Positions 44,770 to 52,644 of a DNA stretch of 64,000 bases are shown in pieces. The position numbers and the translations under genes were made by a program. The stretch covers positions 1-64,000 of the forward strand of contig NZ_BMJQ01000007.1 in NCBI RefSeq assembly GCF_014643535.1, written 5' to 3'. Below the pieces are notes generated by a model. The model saw only the letters and a program-made list of their open reading frames with translations, made no database searches and was not told the DNA's origin. Numbering within the stretch: position 1 is the first letter of the stretch; every line of letters starts with the position of its first letter. The DNA is from Aliidongia dinghuensis (GTDB lineage: Bacteria > Pseudomonadota > Alphaproteobacteria > ATCC43930 > CGMCC-115725).

Positions 44770-45984
44770 ATGGCGATGAAGCGGCTTTGCGCGGGGGCGG
44801 CGTTGGCGCTCGCGGTCTGGAGTGTCGGGGGCGCGAGCCCGGCGGCCCGGGCCGAGGACGCGGTCACGGTTGGCGAGATCAATTCCTATTCGGCCCTGCC
44901 ATCCTTCACCGAGCCCTACCGCAAGGGCTGGCAGTTGGCGCTCGAGGAGGTGAATGCCGCCGGCGGCGTCATGGGCAAGAAGCTCGCGATCGTGTCGCGC
45001 GACGACGGCGGCAAGCCGGGCGACGCGGTGACGGCGGCGAACGAGCTCGTCGCGAACGACCATGCGGTGCTGCTGTTCGGCACGTTCTTCTCGAACATCG
45101 GCCTCGCCGTGTCCGACTTCGCCAAGCAGAAGAAGGTGTTCTTCCTGGGTGCCGAGCCCTTGACCGACGCTATTACCTGGAGCCAGGGCAACCACTACAC
45201 ATTCCGGCTCCGCCCGTCGAACTACATGCAGGCGGCGATGCTGGCGGAGGAAGCGGCGAAACTGCCGGCCAAGCGCTGGGCGACGGTGGCACCCAACTAT
45301 GAATACGGCCAGTCGGCCGTCGCCGTGTTCAAGCAGCTTCTGTCGGCGAAGCGCCCCGACATCCAGTGGGTCGGCGAGCAATGGCCGACCCAGGGCAAGA
45401 TCGACGCGGGTGCCGTGACCCAGGCGCTGGCCGCCGACAATCCGGAGGCGATCCTCAACGTCGAGTTCGGCCCCGACCTCGTCAAGTTCGTGCGCGAGGG
45501 CAACACGCGCGGCCTGTTCAAGGGCAAGTCGGTCGTGAGCTTCCTGACCGGCGAGCCCGAGTATCTCGATCCCTTGAAGGACGAGGCGCCTGAGGGCTGG
45601 ATCGTCACCGGCTATCCTTGGTACGGCATCCACACACCGGAGCATGACGCGTTCCTGAAGGCCTATCAGGCGAAATACAACGAGCCGCCGCGGCTGGGCT
45701 CGATCGTGGGCTACAGCTCGGTCAAGACGATCGCGGCGCTCTTGGCCAAGGCCGGCTCGACCGATACGGAGAAGCTGATCGCGACGGCCGAGGGGCTCGG
45801 CGTCGCGACGCCGTTCGGCCCGATCACCTTCCGCAAGATCGACCATCAATCGACGCTGGGTGCCTTCGTCGGCAAGACCGCGCTCAAGGACGGCAAGCCG
45901 GTCATGGTCGACTTCGCCTACCGCGACGGCGCCAAATACCTGCCGAGCGACGAGGAAGTCGCGAAGCTCCGGCCGAAGGAGTGA
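44770..45984 (+). CDS. Branched-chain amino-acid-type ABC transporter substrate-binding protein
   Basis: 404 residues. Signal peptide (about 1-29) and a type 1 periplasmic-binding fold (LivJ/AmiC type): VTVGEINSYSALPSFTEPYRKGWQLALEEVNAAGGVMGKKLAIVSRDDGGKPGDAVTAANELV, then VVSFLTGEPEYLDPLKDEAPEGWIVTGYPWYGI. Such proteins bind amino acids, amides or aromatic acids. As the first transporter gene after the enzyme block, it probably captures the substrate of that pathway. The start is the ATG at 44770 after GAGAGGGGACAGG. Confidence 0.92.
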   Translation: MAMKRLCAGAALALAVWSVGGASPAARAEDAVTVGEINSYSALPSFTEPYRKGWQLALEEVNAAGGVMGKKLAIVSRDDGGKPGDAVTAANELVANDHAVLLFGTFFSNIGLAVSDFAKQKKVFFLGAEPLTDAITWSQGNHYTFRLRPSNYMQAAMLAEEAAKLPAKRWATVAPNYEYGQSAVAVFKQLLSAKRPDIQWVGEQWPTQGKIDAGAVTQALAADNPEAILNVEFGPDLVKFVREGNTRGLFKGKSVVSFLTGEPEYLDPLKDEAPEGWIVTGYPWYGIHTPEHDAFLKAYQAKYNEPPRLGSIVGYSSVKTIAALLAKAGSTDTEKLIATAEGLGVATPFGPITFRKIDHQSTLGAFVGKTALKDGKPVMVDFAYRDGAKYLPSDEEVAKLRPKE

Positions 45985-45991
45985 CATCGCT

Positions 45992-46123
45992 CCCTCGCCC
46001 GCGCGAGCGGGAGAGGGAAGGGGCCCGGCTCCTCGGGGCCGGGAAGGGTGAGGGGGTGCTGCGGCGCAACCCTCACCCGGCTCGCTCGCGCTCGCCACCC
46101 TCTCCCGCTTGCGCGGGCGAGGG
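45992..46123. repeat. Compound inverted repeat, 26-bp arms
   Basis: Left arm 45992-46017 and right arm 46098-46123 are complementary at 25 of 26 positions (CCCTCGCCCGCGC...; ...GCGCGGGCGAGGG). Inner complementary blocks AGGGTGAGGG and CCCTCACCC lie between. The element sits between the binding-protein and permease genes and resembles abundant intergenic repeats of GC-rich proteobacteria. Strong RNA structure here could let the binding protein be made in excess. Confidence 0.85.
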
Positions 46124-46162
46124 TTGACGAAGCTGCCGAGGATCTAGCTGAAGCAGGTCTCG

Positions 46163-48064
46163 ATGGGTTTTCTGGTCGCTCAGTTTCTGACGGGTCTCGC
46201 CAATGCCGCGTCCTTGTTCCTGGTCGCGGCCGGGCTCTCCATCATCTTCGGCGTCACGCGGATCGTGAATTTCGCCCATGGCGCCTTCTACATGGCCGGC
46301 GCCTATGTCGCTTACACGCTGACGGAGCGGCTCGAAGGCGGCTTCGGCTTCTGGGGCGGGCTCGTGCTCGCGGCGCTCGCGGTTGCGGTCGTGGGGGCGC
46401 TCGTCGAGATGCTGCTCTTACGCCGGCTCTATCAGGCGCCGGAGCTGTTCCAGCTGCTCGCGACCTTCGGCATGACGCTCATGGTCGAGGACCTGGTCGT
46501 GCTCGTCTGGGGGCCGGACGACCTGGTCGGCCGCCGGGCGCCGGGCTTCAAGGGCGCCGTCGAGATCCTGGGCCAGCCGGTGCCGTCCTACGATCTGCTT
46601 CTGCTGGTGCTGGGGCCGGTCGTGCTGGGCCTGCTCTGGCTCTTGTTCCACCGCACCCGGTTCGGCGTGCTGGTGCGCGCGGCGACCCAGGACCGCGAGA
46701 TGGTTGCGTCGCTCGGCGTCAACCAGAAATGGCTCTTCACCGGCGTCTTTGCCTTGGGCGTGGGCCTGGCCGCGTTCGGCGGTGCCGTGCAGCTGCCGCG
46801 CGACGCGGTCAATCACGGCATGGACCTGGGCATCATCGTCGAGGCCTTCGTCATCGTGGTGATCGGCGGCCTCGGCTCCCTGCCCGGCGCCTTTGTCGCG
46901 GCGGTGATCGTGTCCGAACTCAACGCCTTCGGCATCCTGATCCTGCCGCGCATCTCGCTCGTTCTCGTGTTCCTGGTCATGGCGGTCGTGCTGGTGATCC
47001 GGCCCTGGGGCCTGTTCGGCAAGCCGGACGCCGTGCAGCGCGCGCCCGCCGCGACGGCGATTCGGCCATGGCGGCCGCTCGTCCCGCGTGAGCGGGCGGT
47101 GCTCGCGGCCCTGGTGGCATTGGCGGCGCTGCTGCCGCTTGGCGCCGGGCCCTATCTCATGACCATTGGCGCCGAGATCCTGATCTTCGCGATCTTCGCG
47201 ATGAGCCTGCAGTTCCTGATGAGCGGCGGCGGCTTGGCATCCTTCGGCCATGCCGCCTATTTCGGCTTGGGCGCCTATGCCGCGGCCTTCCTCGTCAAGC
47301 AGGCCGGCTTCGCGACGCTGGCGGCCGTTGCCGCAGCCCCGCTCGCAGGCCTCGTGGGGGCAGCGCTCTTCGGCTGGTTCTCGGTCCGGCTGGCAGGCGT
47401 CTATCTCGCCATGCTGACCCTGGCCTTCGCCCAGATCGTCTGGTCGCTCGCCTTCCAATGGGTGAGCGTCACCGGCGGCGACAACGGCATCCTCGGCGTC
47501 TGGCCCGATGCCTGGCTCGCGACACCGGCGCGCTTCTACGAGCTGACCCTGCTGCTCGCGGTCGTGCTGATCGCCCTTCTGCGCCGGGTGCTGCTGTCGC
47601 CGTTCGGCTATGCGCTGCGTGCCCTCCGCGACGCGCCGCTGCGCGCCGATTCGCTCGGGCTCGACCGCATGCGCATCCAATGGGCCGCCTTCGTGCTGTC
47701 GGGCACGGTCGCGGCGCTGGCCGGTGCGCTCTACGCCGTGCTCAAGGGCAGCGTCTTCCCGGATGTACTCGGCATTCCGCAGTCGATCGACGGGCTGGTC
47801 ATGGTGCTGCTGGGCGGCGTCGGCACGATCACGGGCGGCGTCGCCGGGGCGCTCGTCTACAAGACGCTGTCGATCTGGCTGATGAGCCAGACCGACTGGT
47901 CGAAGCTGGTGCTGGGCGCCGTCATCGTGCTGCTGGTCGTCGCCTGCCCCAAGGGCATCCTGGGATTCATGGGCGACCTGCTGCATCGCCGGCAGCACCC
48001 ACCGCCCGAGGCGCCACCCGAGGCGCCCGCCGAGCGGGCGGCGGAGGTGCATGATGCTGCTTGA
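46163..48064 (+). CDS. Fused LivH-LivM-type ABC permease
   Basis: 633 residues. The first half (about 1-290) is a LivH-type permease: LSIIFGVTRIVNFAHGAFYMAGAYVAY, ATFGMTLMVEDLVV and GGLGSLPGAFVAAVIV. The second half (about 310-615) is LivM-type: AIFAMSLQFLMSGGGLASFGHAAYFGLGAYAAAFLV and GGVGTITGGVAGALVYKTL. Separate genes are the rule in Liv systems; here one polypeptide provides both membrane partners. It ends with an Ala/Pro/Glu-rich tail overlapping the ATPase start by 14 nt. Confidence 0.92.
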   Translation: MGFLVAQFLTGLANAASLFLVAAGLSIIFGVTRIVNFAHGAFYMAGAYVAYTLTERLEGGFGFWGGLVLAALAVAVVGALVEMLLLRRLYQAPELFQLLATFGMTLMVEDLVVLVWGPDDLVGRRAPGFKGAVEILGQPVPSYDLLLLVLGPVVLGLLWLLFHRTRFGVLVRAATQDREMVASLGVNQKWLFTGVFALGVGLAAFGGAVQLPRDAVNHGMDLGIIVEAFVIVVIGGLGSLPGAFVAAVIVSELNAFGILILPRISLVLVFLVMAVVLVIRPWGLFGKPDAVQRAPAATAIRPWRPLVPRERAVLAALVALAALLPLGAGPYLMTIGAEILIFAIFAMSLQFLMSGGGLASFGHAAYFGLGAYAAAFLVKQAGFATLAAVAAAPLAGLVGAALFGWFSVRLAGVYLAMLTLAFAQIVWSLAFQWVSVTGGDNGILGVWPDAWLATPARFYELTLLLAVVLIALLRRVLLSPFGYALRALRDAPLRADSLGLDRMRIQWAAFVLSGTVAALAGALYAVLKGSVFPDVLGIPQSIDGLVMVLLGGVGTITGGVAGALVYKTLSIWLMSQTDWSKLVLGAVIVLLVVACPKGILGFMGDLLHRRQHPPPEAPPEAPAERAAEVHDAA

Positions 48065-48818
48065 GGTCCAGAACCTGCGCAAAGCGTTCGGCGGCATCGA
48101 GGCGGTGCGCGGCGTCGCCTTCGCGCTCGACGCCGGCGAGATCCTGGCGCTCATCGGCCCGAACGGTGCCGGCAAGAGCACCTGCTTCAACATGCTGAAC
48201 GGCCAGATCCGCCCGGACCAGGGCAGCGTCAAGCTCGACGGGCGCGAGCTCGTGGGATTGACGCCGCGCGCGATCTGGCGCCTGGGCGTCGGCCGCACGT
48301 TCCAGATCACCCAGACCTTCGGCTCCATGACCGTGCGCGAGAATGTACAGATGGCGCTGCTGTCCCACGCGCGGGCCATCCATGACGTCTGGCGCTTCGC
48401 CGGCCGGCTCGAAGCGGACGAGGCCGACCGGCTCCTCGGCCTCGTCGGCATGGACGATGCCGCGGAGCGGCCGTGCGGCGAGCTCGCCTATGGCGACCTG
48501 AAGCGCGTCGAGCTGGCGGTGGCGCTCGCCAACCGACCCAAACTTTTGTTGATGGACGAGCCGACCGCCGGCATGGCGCCCAAGGAACGTGTCGCGCTCA
48601 TGCGCTTGACGGCACGCATCGCGCGCGACCGCCGCATGGGCGTGCTCTTCACCGAGCACGACATGGACGTGGTGTTCGAGCATGCCGACCGGATCATGGT
48701 GCTGAACCGCGGCGCGCTCATCGCCGAGGGCCGGCCGGCCGAGGTCAGGGCGAACGACCAGGTGCGACAGATCTATCTGGGCGAGGGGCGGCTCTATCAC
48801 GCGGAGGCGGCATCGTGA
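48051..48818 (+). CDS. LivG-type ABC transporter ATPase
   Basis: 255 residues. Walker A GPNGAGKST, the Q-loop region RTFQITQTFGSMTVRENV, signature ELAYGDLKRVELAVAL (a Liv-type variant of LSGGQ) and Walker B KLLLMDEPTAGMAP, then the His switch TEHDMDVVFEHADRI. It powers the fused permease with the LivF-type ATPase. Two adjacent ATG codons (48051 and 48054) are possible; the GGAGG at 48043-48047 fits the second slightly better. It overlaps the LivF start by 4 nt (GTGA). Confidence 0.93.
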   Translation: MMLLEVQNLRKAFGGIEAVRGVAFALDAGEILALIGPNGAGKSTCFNMLNGQIRPDQGSVKLDGRELVGLTPRAIWRLGVGRTFQITQTFGSMTVRENVQMALLSHARAIHDVWRFAGRLEADEADRLLGLVGMDDAAERPCGELAYGDLKRVELAVALANRPKLLLMDEPTAGMAPKERVALMRLTARIARDRRMGVLFTEHDMDVVFEHADRIMVLNRGALIAEGRPAEVRANDQVRQIYLGEGRLYHAEAAS

Positions 48819-49564
48819 GCCCGCACGTCGAAGGCCAGCACGTCGAAGGCCAGCACGTCGAAGGCCTGCATGTCGAGGGGCTCAACGCCTTCTACGGACC
48901 TGCGCATATTCTCTACGATGTGGCGCTCGACGTCGCGCCGGGCGAGGTCGTGGCGCTCCTCGGCCGCAACGGCGCCGGCAAGTCGACGACCTTCCGCGCC
49001 ATCGCCGGCCTGGTGCCGGCGCGCCAGGGCCAGGTGCGTTTCGGCGGTGCCGACATCTCGCGGCTGCCGCCGCACGAGATCGCGCGGCGGGGCCTCGGCT
49101 ACGTGCCGGAGGACCGGCGCATCTTCACCGAGCTCACGGTCGAGGAGAACCTGTCGGTCGGCCGGCAGCGGCCGCGCGCGGGGGCGCCCGCCTGGGAACC
49201 GGACAAGCTCTATGCGCTGTTCCCGAACCTGGGCGAGCTGCGCCGGCGCCTGGGTGGGCGGATGAGCGGCGGCGAGCAGCAGATGCTGACCATCGCCCGC
49301 ACGCTCATGGGCAATCCGTCGCTGGTGCTGCTCGACGAGCCGTCGGAGGGCTTGGCGCCCAAGATCGTCGAGCAGATGGCGGCCGCGATCATCGCCATGA
49401 AACGCGAGGGGCTCGCCATGGTGATCTCGGAGCAGAACCTGCATTTCGCGCGCCTCATCTCGGATCGGGCCTATATCATCGAGAAGGGGCGGGTGCGTTT
49501 TTCCGGCACGATCGCCGAGATCGACGCCGACCCGGCGATCCGCGATGCCTATCTTGCAGTGTGA
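48815..49564 (+). CDS. LivF-type ABC transporter ATPase with N-terminal repeat
   Basis: 249 residues. Walker A GRNGAGKST, signature MSGGEQQMLTIARTL, Walker B LVLLDEPSEGLAP and the switch SEQNLHFARLIS. GTG at 48815 is the start: it overlaps the LivG stop (GTGA) and has GGAGG 7 nt upstream. The N-terminus is unusual: HVEGQ HVEGQ HVEGL HVEGL stands before the first beta-strand (NAFYGPAHILYDV), three tandem copies more than a LivF needs. The repeat is in frame and does not reach the ATP site. Confidence 0.92.
   Translation: MSPHVEGQHVEGQHVEGLHVEGLNAFYGPAHILYDVALDVAPGEVVALLGRNGAGKSTTFRAIAGLVPARQGQVRFGGADISRLPPHEIARRGLGYVPEDRRIFTELTVEENLSVGRQRPRAGAPAWEPDKLYALFPNLGELRRRLGGRMSGGEQQMLTIARTLMGNPSLVLLDEPSEGLAPKIVEQMAAAIIAMKREGLAMVISEQNLHFARLISDRAYIIEKGRVRFSGTIAEIDADPAIRDAYLAV
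48824..48883 (+). repeat. 15-bp minisatellite, four units, in the livF-type gene
   Basis: Units at 48824-48838, 48839-48853, 48854-48868 and 48869-48883. Units 1 and 2 are identical (CACGTCGAAGGCCAG), unit 3 differs by one base, unit 4 by several. Each encodes HVEG[QL]. A recent slippage expansion of the first codons is the simplest origin. Confidence 0.9.
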
Positions 49565-49612
49565 CGGTTCTCGCGGTGTGATGGGGAACAAGAAAGCAGG
49601 CCTGGAGGAAGC

Positions 49613-50068
49613 ATGCCCGTCGATGCGTTCGACACGAAGCAGCGTCGTCGTTCGGAGACCGTCTATCGGCTCGACGATCAGGTCGGCTTCATCCTGCGCC
49701 AGGCGGCGCAGCGCCATACATCGATCTTCGTGGCGCTCATGGTCGAGGACCTGACGCCGACCCAGTTTGCAGCCTTGGCCAAGCTCGCCGAGGTCGGCCC
49801 GTCGTCGCAGAACAAGCTCGGGCGCTTGACCGCCATGGACGGCGCCACGATCAAGGGCGTCATCGACCGGCTGACCAAGCGCGGCCTGACCGAGACCAGC
49901 CCCGACCCGGACGACGGCCGCTTGCTTGTCGTGGCCTTGACCGCCCTCGGCCGCGCCGTCGCCGCCGAAGCCCTCCCAGCCGGCACCAGGATCACCGAGG
50001 AGACCCTGGCGCCGCTGACGCCGGAGGAACAGGCGCAGTTTTTGGCGTTGTTGAGGAAGCTTAGGTAG
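49613..50068 (+). CDS. MarR-family regulator
   Basis: 151 residues. Winged helix-turn-helix with FAALAKLAEVGPSSQNKLGRLTAMDGATIKGVIDRLTKRGLTETSPDPDDGRLLVVALTALGR (about 55-120), flanked by dimerisation helices (YRLDDQVGFILRQAAQRHTSIFVALM; PEEQAQFLALLRKL). The pattern is that of MarR regulators answering aromatic ligands. It follows the ABC transporter by 48 nt on the same strand and is likely the regulator of the whole catabolic and transport cluster. A decayed copy of its central part lies at 51205-51315. Confidence 0.9.
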   Translation: MPVDAFDTKQRRRSETVYRLDDQVGFILRQAAQRHTSIFVALMVEDLTPTQFAALAKLAEVGPSSQNKLGRLTAMDGATIKGVIDRLTKRGLTETSPDPDDGRLLVVALTALGRAVAAEALPAGTRITEETLAPLTPEEQAQFLALLRKLR

Positions 50069-50076
50069 GAACAGCC

Positions 50077-50676
50077 CTACTGCTGCTGCTTCCAGGTGCC
50101 GTCTTGCTGGCGGCAGGCGGTTCCCTGGACACGCTGCTGCTGGCCATCGATCAGGGCCGTGGTGACGTAGCGACGGCAGGGCGTGCCGTCGTTCGACTGA
50201 TAGGTGTTGGTGGGTGTCACCCAATAGGACGACCCTTGGTCGGGGTTCTGCCAGGCGACGGTCTGCCCGGTCGGGGCATGCTCGAGCGTCTGGTTGACGC
50301 AACCCTGGTCGACCGGCTCCATCGACCGGCCGATGGCGCCGCCGGCCAAGGCGCCGCTCAGGACGCCGGCAATCGTCATGACCGTGTGGCCCGAGCCCTT
50401 GCCGAACTGGCTGCCGAGCAGGCCGCCGGCGGCACCGCCCAGCGCCGAGCCGATGAGGTTGTTCTGGGACGTGCTGAACACGTTGGCGAGCGACGAGCGA
50501 TCGCAGGCCCGATTGTCGGTGCCATAGGTCTGGCCCCCGTTGCCCTGACCCCCGTAGCCCTGGCCCCCGTAGCCCTGGGCGAACGCGGACGCGGCCGGCG
50601 CAAGGCCGGCGGCCGCGATCATGGCAAGCGCGATGATGGGGGAGCGGAAGCGGATCGCAAGGTTGAAGTGCGGCAA
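50077..50676 (-). CDS. Exported glycine-zipper envelope protein
   Basis: 199 residues. A signal peptide (about 1-34, cleavage near AFAQ) is followed by QGYGGQGYGGQGNGGQTYG, short Gly/Gln repeats, and then a hydrophobic glycine-zipper segment (LIGSALGGAAGGLLGSQFGKGSGHTVMTIAGVLSGALAGGAIGRSM) typical of the 17 kDa surface antigen family. The C-terminal domain has TPTNTYQSNDGTPCRRYVTTALIDGQQQRVQGTACRQQDGTW, with paired Cys. No lipobox Cys is present, unlike the rickettsial antigen. It is probably inserted in or attached to the outer membrane. Convergent with the MarR gene, 8 nt apart. Confidence 0.85.
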   Translation of the reverse strand: MPHFNLAIRFRSPIIALAMIAAAGLAPAASAFAQGYGGQGYGGQGNGGQTYGTDNRACDRSSLANVFSTSQNNLIGSALGGAAGGLLGSQFGKGSGHTVMTIAGVLSGALAGGAIGRSMEPVDQGCVNQTLEHAPTGQTVAWQNPDQGSSYWVTPTNTYQSNDGTPCRRYVTTALIDGQQQRVQGTACRQQDGTWKQQQ

Positions 50677-50853
50677 GGAGATCTCCGTGGCGGCTGGAAG
50701 GCGCCCTTCTCAGGCGCTTGAGTGGCTCGGGGCGGTCCGATCGGAATGCCGATCAAGCTCGTCCCGCATCACAACGGCCACGGCATACGCCGTATGCCGT
50801 AGGATATCTGTGGCAAGTTTGGGCTCGGGCCCGGCGCGTGGGGAGCGCTGCGC

Positions 50854-51102
50854 TCAGGCGCTTCCCCCCAACGCCCGGATGGCGGCTTCGACGCGGCCGA
50901 GCATGCTCTCCTCGCCGCCGCCCATGCCTTCGCCCTCGGCAACCGCCAGATTGAGCGCGTTCAGCTTCCACTGCCGCAGCACCTTGAGCTTGACCTCACG
51001 CGACAGCTGAGGGTGCACAACCACTTCCTGCGGCTGCGCGAAGAAGGCCCTGGGATCGACCAGCGCCGCCTCGATGTCGATTTGAACAGGTCCTGGGGTC
51101 AC
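50854..51102 (-). CDS. Small conserved-looking protein, unknown function
   Basis: 82 residues: acidic, helical, with RAFFAQPQEVVVHPQLSREVKLKVLRQWKLNALNLAVAEGEGMGGGEESMLGRVEAAIRALG. No family name known to me. The GTG at 51102 is chosen because AGAAGGA stands 8 nt before it. Amphipathic helix spacing and the ribosome site support a real gene. It stands alone downstream of the MarR remnant. Confidence 0.6.
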   Translation of the reverse strand: MTPGPVQIDIEAALVDPRAFFAQPQEVVVHPQLSREVKLKVLRQWKLNALNLAVAEGEGMGGGEESMLGRVEAAIRALGGSA

Positions 51103-51650
51103 TGTTCAATTCCTTCTAGGGAGATCTCCACAATAGCACGATTGACCGCCAACCGCATCCAAGGTCGGAGCCCCGGCGCGCCGGCCTCCTTCGGGCCTAC
51201 CCCCCAGTTCGCGGCCGCGGCCAAGCTCGCCGAGGTCGGCCCGTCGTCGCCGAAGTCGTCGCAGAACAAGCTCGGGCGCCTGATCGCCCTGGACGGCGCC
51301 ACGGTCAAGGGCGTCGGTGGCGCGGTCACCTGCGTCATTCGGTCAATCAACGCCAATGCGCCGAAGCGGTGGCATGGGCTTGGTTGCTGCAAGCTGGAAT
51401 AGGTAGGAAGCGGTCTGTCTGGTTTCCGTTGCCATGAGGCGAAACCGGACACTCAAGATTCCGGTCGGCCCGGCCGGATCTGACCCGAAGCGGCCCATGG
51501 CGCGGTGCGATTCGAGCGGTCGGCTCGGGATGAGGAGTTCCGCCGAAAGCTCTGCTTCTCTTGGTGTTGTTTCATTTGACACGCGCTAAGCTGAACCCGC
51601 CGGGATGCGCGACAACTGGTTGCGTTCGTTTAATAGGTCGGACTGGTCGC
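51103..51650. other. Intergenic region with gene debris
   Basis: About 550 bases. The only recognisable content is the MarR fragment at 51205-51315. The remainder (51316-51650) has short open frames on both strands with no domain and no ribosome site, and probably holds the promoter of the following plus-strand gene. Confidence 0.5.
51205..51315 (+). pseudogene. MarR gene remnant
   Basis: Translates as QFAAAAKLAEVGPSSPKSSQNKLGRLIALDGATVKGVGG, nearly the recognition-helix part of the intact MarR at 49613-50068, with a 12-base insertion (PKSS, repeating the local TCGTCG motif) and loss of the reading frame's 5' and 3' parts. It lies 1.2 kb from the intact gene, so local duplication followed by decay is likely; a second MarR gene lost by deletion is the alternative. 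Confidence 0.75.
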
Positions 51651-52397
51651 ATGACGTATCACGCGCGATATGAAGCAGGCGAATACATTGCGGTCTGGCA
51701 GGAGTTGACGGCGCTCGGGGCCTCGGTCCGCGCCCCAGCGCTGATCGAGGATGCCCGAGCGGTCGCCGACGCGACAATGACTCGGGTAGCGGAGAACGTC
51801 GATCGCATCATCGATCGGCTAGCAACTCATTCCTATCAGTTCGACGTCTATCCCGATGGCACGGTGCCTGCGGCAACGCTCCGGGCTCATGGTCACCCCG
51901 ACGCCACCCTGCTGGCCGATGTCCTCGAACTGGAGAAACGGGTGGGGCCGATTCCCCTGTCCCTTTGTGCGTTCTGGCAGGTCGTCGGTACAGTCTCGCT
52001 GATTGGCTGCGCGCCAGAAGGCTGGCCAGACTATAGCGATCCATTGTTTGTCTCGCCGCCCGACTATGCTCTACTCGACCTACTTGATTGGGAGCAGAGC
52101 GGGAATCCGGACGGCGTCTTCATGTGCCCGCTCGCGCCGGATGTCCTGCACAAGGACAACGTCAGCGGCGGCGCAGCATACGCTATCGCTCTTCCGGACC
52201 CAGGTGCCGACGCGACATTTCATGAAGAATGGCGAGGGATCGGTTTCGTACCATATCTACGCGTCGCGATTCTGGAATGGGGCGGTTTCCCGGGCCTTGC
52301 GCAGGACAATCCCCAGGACAAGTGGCGTCGCAAGGACCTCTGTGCCCCGACGCCGCCCTGGTTCGGCGAACTGACCCTGGATCTCCTGCCTTTCTAG
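51651..52397 (+). CDS. Protein of unknown function (248 residues)
   Basis: 248 residues, soluble, acidic, rich in Trp and Pro: HARYEAGEYIAVWQELTALGASVR, IPLSLCAFWQVVGTVSLIGCAPEGWPDYSDPLFVSPPDYALLDLLDWEQ, MCPLAPDVLHKDNVSGGAAYAIALPDPGADATFHEEW and VPYLRVAILEWGGFPGL. I do not recognise a named family; the pattern resembles proteins seen in polymorphic-toxin immunity islands, but no toxin gene is adjacent. The ATG at 51651 is favoured over an upstream start. Codon use is less GC-biased than its neighbours, which may indicate acquisition. Confidence 0.65.
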   Translation: MTYHARYEAGEYIAVWQELTALGASVRAPALIEDARAVADATMTRVAENVDRIIDRLATHSYQFDVYPDGTVPAATLRAHGHPDATLLADVLELEKRVGPIPLSLCAFWQVVGTVSLIGCAPEGWPDYSDPLFVSPPDYALLDLLDWEQSGNPDGVFMCPLAPDVLHKDNVSGGAAYAIALPDPGADATFHEEWRGIGFVPYLRVAILEWGGFPGLAQDNPQDKWRRKDLCAPTPPWFGELTLDLLPF

Positions 52398-52644
52398 GAT
52401 AACGGTTTTTCGGCCACTGGGGCGACCTGCCGGTCCGGGCGCATGGCTGCTGGATCGACGGGGGCTCGATCGGCAGCGCGTGCACCCCGTTCAGCGAACT
52501 GCCGCTGTTGGCGTACCTTGGTCGCGCGCGGCCTGTCCCCAAATGTCCGCCTTCGGCGCGCAGCTGCGGGCGCAGGAATGACAACAGTGGGTCGTGAGCA
52601 GTCAGGAGAAAGCGGCCCGCTCCCGTCCTTCCACCCCGCCGCTA

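Noticed and set aside
46418..48451. 677-residue open frame opposite the Liv genes
   Set aside because: Antisense shadow; the plus strand has a clear fused permease and ATPase with all motifs.
48824..48883. Short CRISPR-like array
   Set aside because: Units are contiguous 15-bp coding repeats without spacers and no cas genes are present.
44770..49564. Urea transporter UrtABCDE
   Set aside because: The permease is fused, the genes are 14 kb from urease and are linked to the hydroxylase cluster and a MarR gene instead; the binding protein lacks an evident Urt pattern.
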